NCBI GenBank assembly: GCA_026129545.1
Contig: JAHCHX010000001.1
Coordinates: forward strand, 3,441,001 to 3,505,000
DNA length: 64,000 nt
DNA from: Saprospiraceae bacterium
GTDB lineage: Bacteria > Bacteroidota > Bacteroidia > Chitinophagales > Saprospiraceae
Direction of reading: 5' to 3'
Shown here: positions 8,749 to 18,569 of the stretch, piece by piece
Layout: the number at the start of each line of letters is the position of its first letter
How positions within the stretch are numbered: position 1 is the first letter of the stretch
The notes under the pieces: model-generated
The model's input: only the letters and a program-made list of their open reading frames with translations
The model's database searches: none
What the model was told of the DNA's origin: nothing
Translations under genes and position numbers: made by a program

Positions 8749-8960
8749 GGCAGACGAGTGTTTCGATTTTGCGATGCGGTTTTGTTTTGCAAAATTTAAC
8801 ACGCACAGGACTTTACAAACGCAAGAATGTATCGTTTGTGTCGGGTTGCTTCATTTTTTCTACGAACTTGTGACAGAAGGGGTTTTGTGCTGCATGCGAG
8901 CGGGTGAAAATCTTTTGCGGCGCTTCTGTGCTGAATTTTTCCCGATGTGTCGTTTGGCAT

Positions 8961-8968
8961 TACCTTTG
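8961..8968 (+). promoter_or_regulatory. -7 box of the exopolysaccharide operon
   Basis: TACCTTTG matches TAnnTTTG and lies 76 bases upstream of the first operon ATG at 9045. A T-rich stretch sits at the -33 position without an exact TTTG. Longer open starts of the first gene lie upstream of this box, which supports the 9045 start. Confidence 0.5.
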
Positions 8969-9044
8969 CCTATTATATCCTCGCCGCTTTCGAGTCCAAG
9001 TCTGCCTTTTAATCGAATTTTCACCCAAAACTGATATCGTTTCA

Positions 9045-11285
9045 ATGGACGTAGGTTACCTTCTTCGCATATTGGCTCGCCGCAAATGGCTCATTATTTT
9101 CGCAATGCTGGCGGCGGCGGTTGCCACATTTTTGCTTATTGGGCGAAAACCGGAGCGCTACAAGGCGACGGTCATCATGTCCACGGGCATCGTCAACTAC
9201 AAGGGGCTCAACTCGAACAACGATGATGCCTTTGTGCAGCAATATCAAGTCGAGAACGCTTTTTCCAACCTCATTGAATTTATCCGCTCGCGTTCCAGCG
9301 TGAAATTGCTAACTATTTCCATGCTCAGACACGACCTTCTCGCGGAGGATGATGAAGAAGGGCGGCCATTTCGCCGCGTCAACAAAAGTCTTTCAAATTT
9401 CACGGATGATGAGCGCCAGACTTTGTTGGAGGAGTTGCAGAAAGTTAACCTCGACAGCATCAACGACCCCTCGTTCAGCCAGCAATTTGACTACCTGCTC
9501 GACAAAATCGCACGGGCTTACGGCTACGACAATGATGCTATCCTGCGCGGCCTTTTGGTGAAACGCCGCACGGCCACCGATTATCTCGGCATCGAAATGA
9601 CAACCGAGAGCCCTCGCCTTTCGCAGTACATGGCCAATGAGTTTGTCAATCGGTTCATGATTTATTACCAAAACCTCTCCGTGCGCGAGAAGCGAAAAAA
9701 GGTGGATTTCCTGACCGATTTAGCTGCGAGGCGCAAGCATACGGTGGACTCCATCACAGAAATTCGCTTTGCCTATTTGCGCACACGGGGACTGCCGTCC
9801 ATCGGCAAACAAAGCGAGGATTTGATTACTCAAATCTCGAACTTCGAGCGCGACAGGGAGTTGGCCTCATCCAAACGCGACGCGGCGGAGGCCTCTGTGC
9901 GAAAAATAGACGACTACATGAATCGGAGGGGCAGCAGCGACGCAGGAGAGACTCGCGCCCGTATCATTGACAAGACTGACACCGACGAGCAATTGGCCCG
10001 GGTGCGCGAGCTCACGCAAAAAAGTATCGCCGCTGGCGGCAAAGACCCCGATATAGAGGAAGAGCTTGCCGAAGCCAAGCAGCAGCTGCAAGAAGCCATT
10101 CAGAAGTCGGCTCGCACCATTGGCAAGCCTAAGGAAAAAGACGAATCGAAACGCACCCGCGAAGACCTTTACAAGGAGCGCGTATCGGCTGACCTCAACC
10201 GCATTGATGCCGAGAAGACCGTGAGCCAACTGAACGGGAAAATTGCCGTGCTGAAAAGCAGATTGAGCTCCATTGTGGTGGACGACGAGTACTCTTCCAG
10301 CTTGGCCGTGAGCGAAGAGCGCGCCCGTGAGGAGTTCAACAAGGTAAATGCCCAACTTATTGACGCTCGCCTCGACTTGTCCAAGCAGGAAAGCCCGCTT
10401 TCCATCGTGGAGAACGCCCAATTGCCCGAGTGGCCCGAGCCTGACCGCCGCGTCTTGCTGAGCCTTTTTGCCGCCGTGGTGGCAGGCACGCTCACCACCA
10501 TCGCCATTTTCTTGTTGGCTTACATGGATGGCAGCATGCACTCGCCTGAATTGTTCAAGCGCTACACAGGCAACCTCCCCTTGTTGGGCGCGGTCAGCAC
10601 AGTGCCTTTGCAGGGGTTGAACTTGGGACAGGTTTTTTCCACCAACGGCGAAATGCCCAAGTACACCCACTTCCGCGAGAGCTTGCGGAAAATCCGAACC
10701 CTGCTCCTTCAAAATGAGGACGACCATGTCTTTCTGGTCGTCAGCCTGAAAGGACAAGAAGGCAAGACCTTTACCATGCACGCATTGGCTTATTCGCTTG
10801 CGGCCAATCACAAGCGAGTGCTCATGCTCGATACCAATTTCAAGACACCGCTACCAGAGGACTATACCGACCGCCCCACGCAGAGCAGCGCGATTCTGAA
10901 CAAAACCATCCGAGAAAACAACTTGGCCAAGGTGTTCCAACTCAAGACCCCACTTGGAGGTGCTGGCAAAAAGCAGAAGGTGGACATCATCGGCAATCAT
11001 GGCTTGCAAAAATCGCCTTCCGAAGTGCTTGAGCCGACGCAATTCAGGCAATTCCTCACCGATTTGCGCGAGCATTACGACTACATTTTCCTTGAGTCGG
11101 CCTCTCTCAATGAGTATTCCGACGCACAGGAGCTGGTGCCCTTCGTTGACAAAGTGATTGCTGTCTTTAATGCCCGCTCCGTCATCAAGCCTGCCGACAA
11201 AGATTCGCTGGACTACTTGCGCAACATGGGCGACAAGTTTGCTGGTGCCGTTCTGACGGAGGTTGACACACGGAACTTGAATTGA
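9045..11285 (+). CDS. Polysaccharide co-polymerase with tyrosine-kinase-like domain (Wzz/BY-kinase type)
   Basis: A 746-residue inner-membrane protein. The first transmembrane helix is at about residues 17-36, a long charged coiled-coil periplasmic region follows, and the second helix is at about 468-493. The C-terminal cytoplasmic domain has a Walker A motif GQEGKT near residue 570 and a Walker A'-like VLMLDTNF near 592, as in bacterial tyrosine kinases. I see no tyrosine cluster at the C-terminus, so autophosphorylation of a tail is unlikely. It should set chain length and couple polymerisation to export of an exopolysaccharide. The start chosen follows the -7 box and begins directly before the first helix. 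First gene of a six-gene operon with gaps of 35-50 bases. Confidence 0.85.
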   Translation: MDVGYLLRILARRKWLIIFAMLAAAVATFLLIGRKPERYKATVIMSTGIVNYKGLNSNNDDAFVQQYQVENAFSNLIEFIRSRSSVKLLTISMLRHDLLAEDDEEGRPFRRVNKSLSNFTDDERQTLLEELQKVNLDSINDPSFSQQFDYLLDKIARAYGYDNDAILRGLLVKRRTATDYLGIEMTTESPRLSQYMANEFVNRFMIYYQNLSVREKRKKVDFLTDLAARRKHTVDSITEIRFAYLRTRGLPSIGKQSEDLITQISNFERDRELASSKRDAAEASVRKIDDYMNRRGSSDAGETRARIIDKTDTDEQLARVRELTQKSIAAGGKDPDIEEELAEAKQQLQEAIQKSARTIGKPKEKDESKRTREDLYKERVSADLNRIDAEKTVSQLNGKIAVLKSRLSSIVVDDEYSSSLAVSEERAREEFNKVNAQLIDARLDLSKQESPLSIVENAQLPEWPEPDRRVLLSLFAAVVAGTLTTIAIFLLAYMDGSMHSPELFKRYTGNLPLLGAVSTVPLQGLNLGQVFSTNGEMPKYTHFRESLRKIRTLLLQNEDDHVFLVVSLKGQEGKTFTMHALAYSLAANHKRVLMLDTNFKTPLPEDYTDRPTQSSAILNKTIRENNLAKVFQLKTPLGGAGKKQKVDIIGNHGLQKSPSEVLEPTQFRQFLTDLREHYDYIFLESASLNEYSDAQELVPFVDKVIAVFNARSVIKPADKDSLDYLRNMGDKFAGAVLTEVDTRNLN

Positions 11286-11331
11286 GATAGAACGGCTCTT
11301 CGCCTCCTTTTCAGAAAAATCAGCAAAACGC

Positions 11332-12678
11332 ATGGCCATGAGCCAACCGTCCCGTTTGCTTCGTTCCGGCTTTTTCTCCCTGCTCGAAAAAGTGGCAGCG
11401 TTGGCCTTCAACCTCGGCACCACGGTGCTGCTCCTGAGGCTTGTGAGCAAAGAGGAGTTTGCCGCGTGGGGGGTCTTCATCATCGTTGGCTATTTTGTGG
11501 AAATGGGGCGCAGCGGCTTGATTCAGAACGGATTGGTGCGCCAACTTGCCCTTACCCGCGACGATGCCGCCACCTATGCTGCCGTGTCCACAGCGTCTTT
11601 CACGCTCAATTTGCTCTTTTCCCTACTCTCCAACGCATTGCTTTGGTGGGGCGGCGACTGGGTGGCTCGTCAATATCAAGTGCCACAAATTGCAGCCTTG
11701 CTTCCCGTGTATTTTGCCGTCAATCTGGTGATGGCCCCTTACACTCACGGATACTTTGTGCAGCAGGCCAACTCGGAGTTTCGAGGCATCTTTTGGGGGG
11801 CGGTTTTTTTTCGCGGGCTGCCGTTTGCTTGGGTGTTGTTTTGTTGGCTCACGCACCAGCCTATTGAGTTGGTTCACTTGTCATTTTCGATGTTGGGTGG
11901 CGCGCTGGTTGGGGGCCTTGCGATGTGGTATTTTGCCCGCCCATATCTTTCGTGGAGCAGGAAGATTGATTTTAGGTGGATTGGGCGGCTTTTTTCTTTT
12001 GGAAAATATGTGTTGGGCACCAACCTAAGCACCATGTTTTACAAAAACATAGACAAACTGACGCTGGGTCACTTGCTCGGCCCGGCGGCTTTCGCGGTGT
12101 ACGACGCGGCGGGCAAAGTGACTCAAATGGTGGAAGCGCCCTCGTTCAGTGCGGCAGCTGTGGTGTTCCCTCACAGCGCCGAGCGCATGGCGCGGGAAGG
12201 GGCGGCCGGCGTGAAGCGCCTCTATGAGCGCAGCGTGGCGGCCATACTCGCGTTCATTTTGCCGTTCCTCGCATTGGTGCTGCTGTTTGCGGAACAAATA
12301 ATATGGCTGCTTGCGGGGGAGGCATACATGGCCTCTGCGGATGTGTTGCGGCTGACCGCGTTTTTTGGGTTGTTCTTGCCTTTTGCGGTGCAGTTCGGAA
12401 CCGTGCTGGATTCCACCGGGCAGCCAGCGACGAATTTTGCCTACACCCTGTTCACAGCGTTGCTCAACTTGGGATTAAGCTACCGGCTCGTGGCCGAATT
12501 TGGTCTTTTTGGCGCGGCATTTGCAACCCTTTCGGGGTATGCCGCAAGTTTTGTCTTGATGCAGATTTATTTGTTCAAAAATTTCAAAATCAACGCTTTG
12601 AATGTGTTGCGGTATGTGCCGGAGGTGTATGGGATGGTCTGGAAAATGGCCCGGGAAAAAATGGCCGCTCGGCGCTGA
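11332..12678 (+). CDS. Polysaccharide flippase (Wzx/MOP family)
   Basis: A 448-residue, highly hydrophobic protein with about twelve to fourteen predicted membrane helices, starting after a short basic N-terminus (SQPSRLLRSGF). The length and the arrangement of the helices fit the oligosaccharide flippase branch of the MATE/MOP superfamily. It should move lipid-linked repeat units across the inner membrane. It lies 46 bases after the co-polymerase and 35 bases before the glycosyltransferase. A second ATG six bases further in is an equally good start. Confidence 0.87.
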   Translation: MAMSQPSRLLRSGFFSLLEKVAALAFNLGTTVLLLRLVSKEEFAAWGVFIIVGYFVEMGRSGLIQNGLVRQLALTRDDAATYAAVSTASFTLNLLFSLLSNALLWWGGDWVARQYQVPQIAALLPVYFAVNLVMAPYTHGYFVQQANSEFRGIFWGAVFFRGLPFAWVLFCWLTHQPIELVHLSFSMLGGALVGGLAMWYFARPYLSWSRKIDFRWIGRLFSFGKYVLGTNLSTMFYKNIDKLTLGHLLGPAAFAVYDAAGKVTQMVEAPSFSAAAVVFPHSAERMAREGAAGVKRLYERSVAAILAFILPFLALVLLFAEQIIWLLAGEAYMASADVLRLTAFFGLFLPFAVQFGTVLDSTGQPATNFAYTLFTALLNLGLSYRLVAEFGLFGAAFATLSGYAASFVLMQIYLFKNFKINALNVLRYVPEVYGMVWKMAREKMAARR

Positions 12679-12713
12679 ACCCACCAAGCGAGGCCGCAAA
12701 GCGTAGCGCACCC

Positions 12714-13949
12714 ATGGAGGAGAAATTGGACATCGTTTTCTTCACGCTGTTTCGCACAGACAACCCGTATTCGTCCATCTCGCTTTCCATGGCGAAGGAA
12801 TTGGCGAAGACGCACCGGGTCTTTTATGTGAATCATCCATATTCGCTGAAAGACCTCGTGGTGGGTTTGTTTAGAGGCGACAAGATGCTGCGCTCGCGTA
12901 TGCCTTGGCTCGTCAGCGGGCGGGTGCGTTATGAGGGGTTGGACGCGCTTCCTCACAATTTTGTGGCCGCGCAACCACCGCTGACGTTGCCCATCAATTG
13001 GCTACCCAAAGGGAGGGTGTATGATTTCTTTCAAAGGCTGAACAACCGCGTCGCCCTGCGTGCCATCCGCCGAGCGCTCTCCGACCACAACGTGCGCAAC
13101 TATGTGTATATCAATTGTTACGACCCATTTTTTGCTGGTTGTTTGCCTAAGGAAATGGGTGCCAGGTTGTGCATCTATCACTGCATTGACGACATCACGC
13201 AAGACCCCTACACGGCCAAACACGGCACAGATTTGGAACATGAGGCGATACGCAACGCCGATGTGACATTGGTGACGAGCACCAATTTGAGACGGCTGAA
13301 ACAACCGCTATCAGAGCGAGTGCGCACTTTTTTCAACGCTGCCGATGTGTCTGTTTTTCGGAAAGTTATTTCCGAAAAATTTCCGCGCCCGGCAGCGCTG
13401 GAAGGCCGCAAAGGACACGTCGTCGGCTTTATCGGCAACTTGGACGAACTGCGCATTGATTATGATTTGCTGAAAAAAATTGCGTTGGCGAACATGGACA
13501 AAACCCTGTTGCTCGTGGGGCCAGTGAACAGCCCCAAGCCAAAAGCACTCGGTTTGGATAAGTTGCCCAACGTGGTTTTCGCGGGCAGTCGCCCATTGGA
13601 GCAGTTGCCGCCCTTGTTGCAACACATGGACGTGGTGCTGATTCCTTTTTTGTGCAACACGCTGACAGCGAGCATTTACCCACTTAAAATCAATGAGTAT
13701 TTGGCGGCAGGAAAGCCAGTTGTTTCCACTAGTTTTTCAGAGGATATTCGCAGTTTTGCAAATTGTATTTACCTGTCGGAAAATCACGAGGAATTCATCC
13801 GCCGCATTGATGAAGCCATTGCCGAAAATAGCGCTGAGCTGTCACAGCGCCGTGTGGAAGTGGCCGACGCGAATACTTGGGAGACCCGGATAAAACAACT
13901 GTGGGAAATAATGGATGCCCACCTGCTCGATGCCGCCAAGAACCCATAA
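12714..13949 (+). CDS. Glycosyltransferase, GT-B fold (GT4-like)
   Basis: A 411-residue protein. The N-terminal half begins LDIVFFTLFRTDNPYSS, with the acceptor-side Rossmann domain. The C-terminal half holds VVGFIGNLDELRIDYDLL near residue 237 and a donor-binding segment with PFLCNTLTASIYPLKINEYLAAGKPVVST, split across residues 310-340, typical of GT4/GT1-like enzymes (the Glu in the INEYLAAG segment). It would add a sugar to the lipid-linked repeat unit. Longer in-frame starts exist inside the flippase gene, but the ATG at 12714 gives a start typical for the family and a 35-base intergenic gap. Confidence 0.85.
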   Translation: MEEKLDIVFFTLFRTDNPYSSISLSMAKELAKTHRVFYVNHPYSLKDLVVGLFRGDKMLRSRMPWLVSGRVRYEGLDALPHNFVAAQPPLTLPINWLPKGRVYDFFQRLNNRVALRAIRRALSDHNVRNYVYINCYDPFFAGCLPKEMGARLCIYHCIDDITQDPYTAKHGTDLEHEAIRNADVTLVTSTNLRRLKQPLSERVRTFFNAADVSVFRKVISEKFPRPAALEGRKGHVVGFIGNLDELRIDYDLLKKIALANMDKTLLLVGPVNSPKPKALGLDKLPNVVFAGSRPLEQLPPLLQHMDVVLIPFLCNTLTASIYPLKINEYLAAGKPVVSTSFSEDIRSFANCIYLSENHEEFIRRIDEAIAENSAELSQRRVEVADANTWETRIKQLWEIMDAHLLDAAKNP

Positions 13950-13985
13950 TTTGAAAACCAAATTGCCACTACAACTGTGTTCAAA

Positions 13986-14099
13986 ATGAAAGAGCCGAAA
14001 ATAGAACTTACACGCTACCAGCGTCTTATCGAAACAATGATGCACATATTCATCATTGTGACGTTGCTGGCGATTTTCGTGAAAGTCCTTTTCCTCTAA
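13986..14099 (+). CDS. Small single-span membrane peptide, 37 residues
   Basis: A 38-codon frame with ATG at 13986 and TAA at 14097-14099. The product has a charged N-terminal half (KEPKIELTRYQRLIE) and a C-terminal hydrophobic helix (MMHIFIIVTLLAIFVKVLFL). It sits in the same strand and spacing pattern as the neighbouring exopolysaccharide genes (36 bases after the glycosyltransferase, 42 before the polymerase), which argues that it is translated. A role as a small partner of the Wzy or flippase protein is only a guess. Confidence 0.6.
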   Translation: MKEPKIELTRYQRLIETMMHIFIIVTLLAIFVKVLFL

Positions 14100-14141
14100 A
14101 CCGAACCGCTGCCGAAGCAGTGATGACACGATAGCAAGAAT

Positions 14142-15716
14142 ATGCGCAGATTCGACCACGGACATCTTTTCACACGCAACAGCAATGCGTTGGGCCGGGC
14201 CAAAACTTGGCTGGAGCGACAGCTTTGGGTGCAAAAGCTCAACAACCCCTTGGGGGTGGCGCTCCTGCTGTTGGCATCGTTGGCGGTTGCCTACATCATG
14301 TCGTCTTTGAGCATTCGCACGAGTTTCGTGCTGTATGTGGTGGTGGTGGGCGCGCCCTTGATTGTGTTGTGCTTGTTCAATGTGGCGTTTTCCATCGGGA
14401 TGATGATTTTCACGGCATTCATGGTGCCCTTTGTGCTGAAGTTCACGAACGTGCCGATTGGCACACTGCTCGACTTGCTGATATTGCTCGGCGCGGTAGG
14501 CATTTTATTGAGGCAAATAAAAGAGCGAGATTGGTCATTTGCGAAGCATCCGCTGAGTTACATGATTCTCATATGGCTGTATTACAACCTTATGCAGGTG
14601 CTCAACCCTTATGCCGAGTCGAAAATGGCATGGCTCTACACGGTGCGCAGCGTGGCCATTCAGCAGGTGGTGTTCTTCATTGGGGCGTATGCTTTTCGCC
14701 ACAATCGGAAAGCTGTTTTTGGCATTTTGAAACTAATCGTCGTATTGTGTTTTGCCGCGGCACTGTACGGATTGAAACAGCAATTTTTTGGGTTTAGCGC
14801 GGCGGAAACCGCATGGGTAATGGCCGACCCGGAGCGTTTTCAGCTCTACTATCAGTGGAACATGATGCGTGTGCCCTCTTTTTGCTACGACCCCACCACC
14901 TTCGGGATTCTTATGGCGTGCTTTGCGCTGTTCTGTCTGGCCCTGATAATTGGCCCCACGAAGCGCAACCACAAAATCGCGTTGATTGTGATGTTGATGT
15001 GCTCGTTGTGGGCAATGGCTTACACCGGGACACGCACGGCGTTTGCCTTGGTTCCTGTGGGTGCCATTTTTTACGCGGGACTCATCCTGAACCGCAAGGT
15101 GCTGCTGGTGGGGGGCATACTTGCTGTGCTGGGGGCGGGTTTGGTGTTGAAATCAACCAGCAGCGGCGTGATGTACCGCATCCAGTCGGCTTTCAAGCCT
15201 ACTCAGGACGACTCGATGAACCTCCGGTTGGAGAACCAGAAAAAAATCCAGCCGTTCATCCAAAGCCATCCCATCGGGGGGGGCTTGGGCAGCTGCGGGG
15301 TGTGGGGCAAGCGTTTCAACCCCGACGCGGAGCTTTCTCATTTCCCTCACGATTCCAGTTTCGTGCGCATGGCGGTGGAATTGGGCTGGATTGGCTTGAT
15401 TCTCTACACCTTGTTTCACTATGCCGTGCTTCGCACAGGGCTTTACTATTTCATTCGGTGCCGCGACCCGCTCATCAAGGCTATTTATGCGGGCATAACG
15501 ACTTGGACTTTCATGCTTGCTGTGGCTTGCTACGCGCAGGAAGCCATTCTGCAATTGCCGATGAATGTGATTTACAACGTGTCGCTTGCGCTTTTGGTGA
15601 CGCTGAAAAATTTTGACCCTGCTTTTCGGGTCAATGAGCACGCGCCCCCGGTTTCTTCAGACAATCCGGCTCCGTATTCCGTGTCTCGCACAGAAGTGCC
15701 GGAAAAAAGCGCATAG
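14142..15716 (+). CDS. O-antigen ligase/Wzy-like polysaccharide polymerase
   Basis: A 524-residue membrane protein with about ten to twelve hydrophobic helices and one large extracytoplasmic loop before the last helices. The loop holds LENQKKIQPFIQSHPIGGGL near residue 365 and HFPHDSSFVRMAVELGWIG near 403, which fit the Wzy_C/O-antigen ligase pattern (a conserved His followed by a helix with ExGxxG-like residues). It probably polymerises the exported repeat units. It is the fifth gene of the operon. The C-terminal 40 residues are cytoplasmic and low in hydrophobicity. Confidence 0.83.
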   Translation: MRRFDHGHLFTRNSNALGRAKTWLERQLWVQKLNNPLGVALLLLASLAVAYIMSSLSIRTSFVLYVVVVGAPLIVLCLFNVAFSIGMMIFTAFMVPFVLKFTNVPIGTLLDLLILLGAVGILLRQIKERDWSFAKHPLSYMILIWLYYNLMQVLNPYAESKMAWLYTVRSVAIQQVVFFIGAYAFRHNRKAVFGILKLIVVLCFAAALYGLKQQFFGFSAAETAWVMADPERFQLYYQWNMMRVPSFCYDPTTFGILMACFALFCLALIIGPTKRNHKIALIVMLMCSLWAMAYTGTRTAFALVPVGAIFYAGLILNRKVLLVGGILAVLGAGLVLKSTSSGVMYRIQSAFKPTQDDSMNLRLENQKKIQPFIQSHPIGGGLGSCGVWGKRFNPDAELSHFPHDSSFVRMAVELGWIGLILYTLFHYAVLRTGLYYFIRCRDPLIKAIYAGITTWTFMLAVACYAQEAILQLPMNVIYNVSLALLVTLKNFDPAFRVNEHAPPVSSDNPAPYSVSRTEVPEKSA

Positions 15717-15754
15717 CCTTCCCATCCGCAATCGAAATAAATCCACACCATACT

Positions 15755-16474
15755 ATGTTTCGCAACCACACCTTTACCCTCAGCATTTTGCTCTGCCTGA
15801 ACGGCCTCCTAAGTGCCCAACAAGCCAATTTCGATGCCGTCGTCATCCCCGTGGAAACAAAGGCGCGCGACTTCTCGGAATATCTTGTGCAAATCGCTTG
15901 GCTCAACCAACCCGAAAGCGCCATTGCCCAAGAGGAAGTGAAAAACGCGCATGACGAAGCCAAAAACACCCGCAAGGAATGGATGCGCGATGTGCAAGCC
16001 ACGTTTAACCTCAACGAAGGCAATCTGAGAGGAGCCGACGACAACGGCAACATCTTCTTCCCACGCTACAACTTCGGTCTGGGGCTGAACCTCTACAACA
16101 TCACCAGCCAAAAATCGAAAAACACCATCGGCAAGCGCGACATCAAAATCGCCGAGCATCGGGTGAACCAACGAAAACTCGAAATACGCGCCGAGACACT
16201 CCAGCGATATGCCCTGTACAGGCTGGCGAAAGAACTCTTCAAGACCCGCACCCTGGCCGAGCAAGAAGCCAGCGCCAGCTACCTGCTCATTCAGCAGCTC
16301 TACAAAAACGACGAAAAAACTTTCGAGGAATACACCACCGCTGCCACTGCCTACTATCAAGCGCAAGAGGCGCGTCTGAAAGCGGAGACGGACGTGACGC
16401 TGGCTAAAATAAGCTTGGAAGAAATGTTGGGCATCAAATGGGAGCAAGTGCAGCACCCAGGCAAAGGGGACTGA
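15755..16474 (+). CDS. Half-length TolC-like outer-membrane protein
   Basis: A 239-residue protein with a signal peptide (FTLSILLCLNGLLSAQQ). The mature part is mostly long amphipathic helices with repeated Ala, Glu and Lys, including ARLKAETDVTLAKISLEEML near the C-terminus, which is the end-of-repeat pattern of outer-membrane efflux proteins. Canonical TolC proteins have two such repeats and 420-480 residues, so this is about one repeat. It is last in the exopolysaccharide operon, where a Wza-like outer-membrane exporter would be expected and none is present. Whether it works as a trimer or hexamer half-barrel is unknown. Confidence 0.6.
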   Translation: MFRNHTFTLSILLCLNGLLSAQQANFDAVVIPVETKARDFSEYLVQIAWLNQPESAIAQEEVKNAHDEAKNTRKEWMRDVQATFNLNEGNLRGADDNGNIFFPRYNFGLGLNLYNITSQKSKNTIGKRDIKIAEHRVNQRKLEIRAETLQRYALYRLAKELFKTRTLAEQEASASYLLIQQLYKNDEKTFEEYTTAATAYYQAQEARLKAETDVTLAKISLEEMLGIKWEQVQHPGKGD

Positions 16475-16635
16475 GGGTGCGTTTGGAAATGGAGGTTGGT
16501 GAATTTATGCAAATAAGAAGCTGAGTATTTTTTGGCGCTTGGTATTCAAACACCTGTTCAGGCGGCGATTTCAAATCACCGCCCGAATCGCATACGCTTC
16601 TAGACGTGCCAAAAAACGTCGTGACGAGCGCATCC

Positions 16636-18465
16636 TCACAAATATCCCTTCGCTTGCAACTTGAACAGCTCCGCGTACTTCCCATTTTGGGTGAGCAATT
16701 CCTCGTGGCTGCCGATTTCGAGCAGTTGGCCGTGTTCCAAAAACAAAATGCGGTCGGCCATGCGCACGGTGCTGAAGCGGTGGCTGATGAGCACCCCTGT
16801 TTTCCCTTTGATGAGTTCCGAAAAACGGACAAACACTTCGTGCTCTGCGCGGGCGTCGAGCGCGGCGGTCGGCTCGTCGAGGATGATGAGCTGAGCCTCG
16901 CGCATGTAGGCGCGAGCAAGCGCGACTTTCTGCCACTGGCCGCCGGACAGGTCAATCCCGCCGGAGAATCGCTTGCCGAGCATTTGGTCGTACTTCTTGG
17001 GCAGGTTTTTCACCACTTCATCGGCGAGGCTCTTGCGGGCAGATTCCTCTATGAGCGGGCGGGCGGTGCGCTCTGCGATATTGCCGACGGCGATATTTTC
17101 GGCAGCGGTGAAGGCGTAGCGAAAGAAATCCTGAAAGATGATGCCGATTTGGCTGCGCAGGTCCTCGGGGTCGTAGTCGCAGAGGTCTATGCCGTCGAGC
17201 AGGATGCGGCCTTCGTCGGGTTCATAGAGGTGGGCAAGCAGTTTGACGATGGTGGTTTTTCCGGCGCCGTTCTCGCCCACGAGGGCGAGTTTTTCGCCAG
17301 CGCGGAGGTGAAAACTCAGGTGGCGCAACGCCCACTGGTCGCTGCCGGGATATTTGAAACTGACGTTTTCAAAAACAAACCCCTCGCGGATGGGGCGCGG
17401 CACGCGCAGTTTCCCCTGATGATTGTCCGAAAGCGGCTTCATTTCCAAGAAGTCAAAAAAGTCTTGCAAGTAAAGAGCCGTCTCCGACAATCTTGAAAAC
17501 CGGCTCATCACGCCCGACAGCAGGCCCTGCATCCGCTGGAACGAGCCGGCCAAAAAGGTCAGCATCCCGACCGTGATGACGCCTTTCACCGTCTGCAGGA
17601 CGATGAAGACGTAAGCACCGTAATAAGAAGCCGTGCCGACGATGGAAAAAAGGCTGCCCCACGCGGCGCGTTTGAGGGTCAGATTTTTATTCGCCTCGTA
17701 GTATTTATCGGAAATGGTCTTGAAGCGGTCGGTCAGAAAATGCTCCAGCCCAAAAATCTTGATTTCCTTGGCGGTTTCGTTGCTCGCGCCGATATAGCGC
17801 AGATAGTCGAGCTCGCGCCGCTCAGGGGTCCAAGAGTTGGTGAGCGAATAGGAGCGACGATTGAAGTGGGTCTCGCCCAAAAACGACGGAATGACCGCCA
17901 CCACCAATATCACGATGAGCCACGGGTTGAAAGCCGCCAAGCCACCCACGAGGAAGAGCATCGTGATGAAGTCCTGCAATTGAGACATCACCAAACTCAT
18001 CAACATGGTGCGGCCAGTTGTCTGGGTGCGGGCACGTTCGAGTTTGTCGTAGAATTCCGCATTCTCAAACTGAAACAAATCGAGCGTGGCCGCGTGCCGC
18101 ATGATGCGCACGCTGCTGTCGTTGCTCACCAAATCGCCCAACAGGCTCTCCGTCAGCGTGATGGCTCGGCCCAGCAGGCTATTCGCCACGGCGAGGGCGA
18201 ACTCCGCGCCAACCCATTGCCACAAGGTGTAGGTGTCGCCTACGGTGTTTGTTTTTTGGTACTGCTCGACCAACAACAACACCGTATCAATGATTTCCTT
18301 GCCCACATACAGCATCACGACAGGGATGGCTGCCTGCGCGACGCGCAACCCGGCATTGAGAAGTGTCATGCCCGGGGCCACATTCCAAATCATTCGGAAA
18401 AACGGCGGGATATTGCGCAAGGCGCCGAATTGCTTGAAAAAGGCGGAAATACGTTCGCGGAGCAT
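16636..18465 (-). CDS. ABC exporter, fused permease and ATPase
   Basis: A 609-residue half-transporter. Six membrane helices fill roughly residues 30-330, followed by an ATPase domain with Walker A GENGAGKT at 397-404, signature LSGGQ at 506-510 and Walker B LIILDEPTAALD near 526. A His switch is in the SHRFSTV segment. The layout is that of MsbA/lipid- or peptide-type exporters that act as dimers; the substrate cannot be told. It is transcribed away from an outer-membrane barrel gene that starts 105 bases away, and toward the exopolysaccharide operon, whose product may or may not be related. Confidence 0.9.
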   Translation of the reverse strand: MLRERISAFFKQFGALRNIPPFFRMIWNVAPGMTLLNAGLRVAQAAIPVVMLYVGKEIIDTVLLLVEQYQKTNTVGDTYTLWQWVGAEFALAVANSLLGRAITLTESLLGDLVSNDSSVRIMRHAATLDLFQFENAEFYDKLERARTQTTGRTMLMSLVMSQLQDFITMLFLVGGLAAFNPWLIVILVVAVIPSFLGETHFNRRSYSLTNSWTPERRELDYLRYIGASNETAKEIKIFGLEHFLTDRFKTISDKYYEANKNLTLKRAAWGSLFSIVGTASYYGAYVFIVLQTVKGVITVGMLTFLAGSFQRMQGLLSGVMSRFSRLSETALYLQDFFDFLEMKPLSDNHQGKLRVPRPIREGFVFENVSFKYPGSDQWALRHLSFHLRAGEKLALVGENGAGKTTIVKLLAHLYEPDEGRILLDGIDLCDYDPEDLRSQIGIIFQDFFRYAFTAAENIAVGNIAERTARPLIEESARKSLADEVVKNLPKKYDQMLGKRFSGGIDLSGGQWQKVALARAYMREAQLIILDEPTAALDARAEHEVFVRFSELIKGKTGVLISHRFSTVRMADRILFLEHGQLLEIGSHEELLTQNGKYAELFKLQAKGYL

Positions 18466-18569
18466 TTTTGTTGAGAAAAGTTAAGAGGGGTTGAGGAATG
18501 TTGAGGGATTGGGAAGTTGAGGCAGTGCCGTACTTTCGCAGGAAATTTTTTTATCAAAACTATCTGCCA

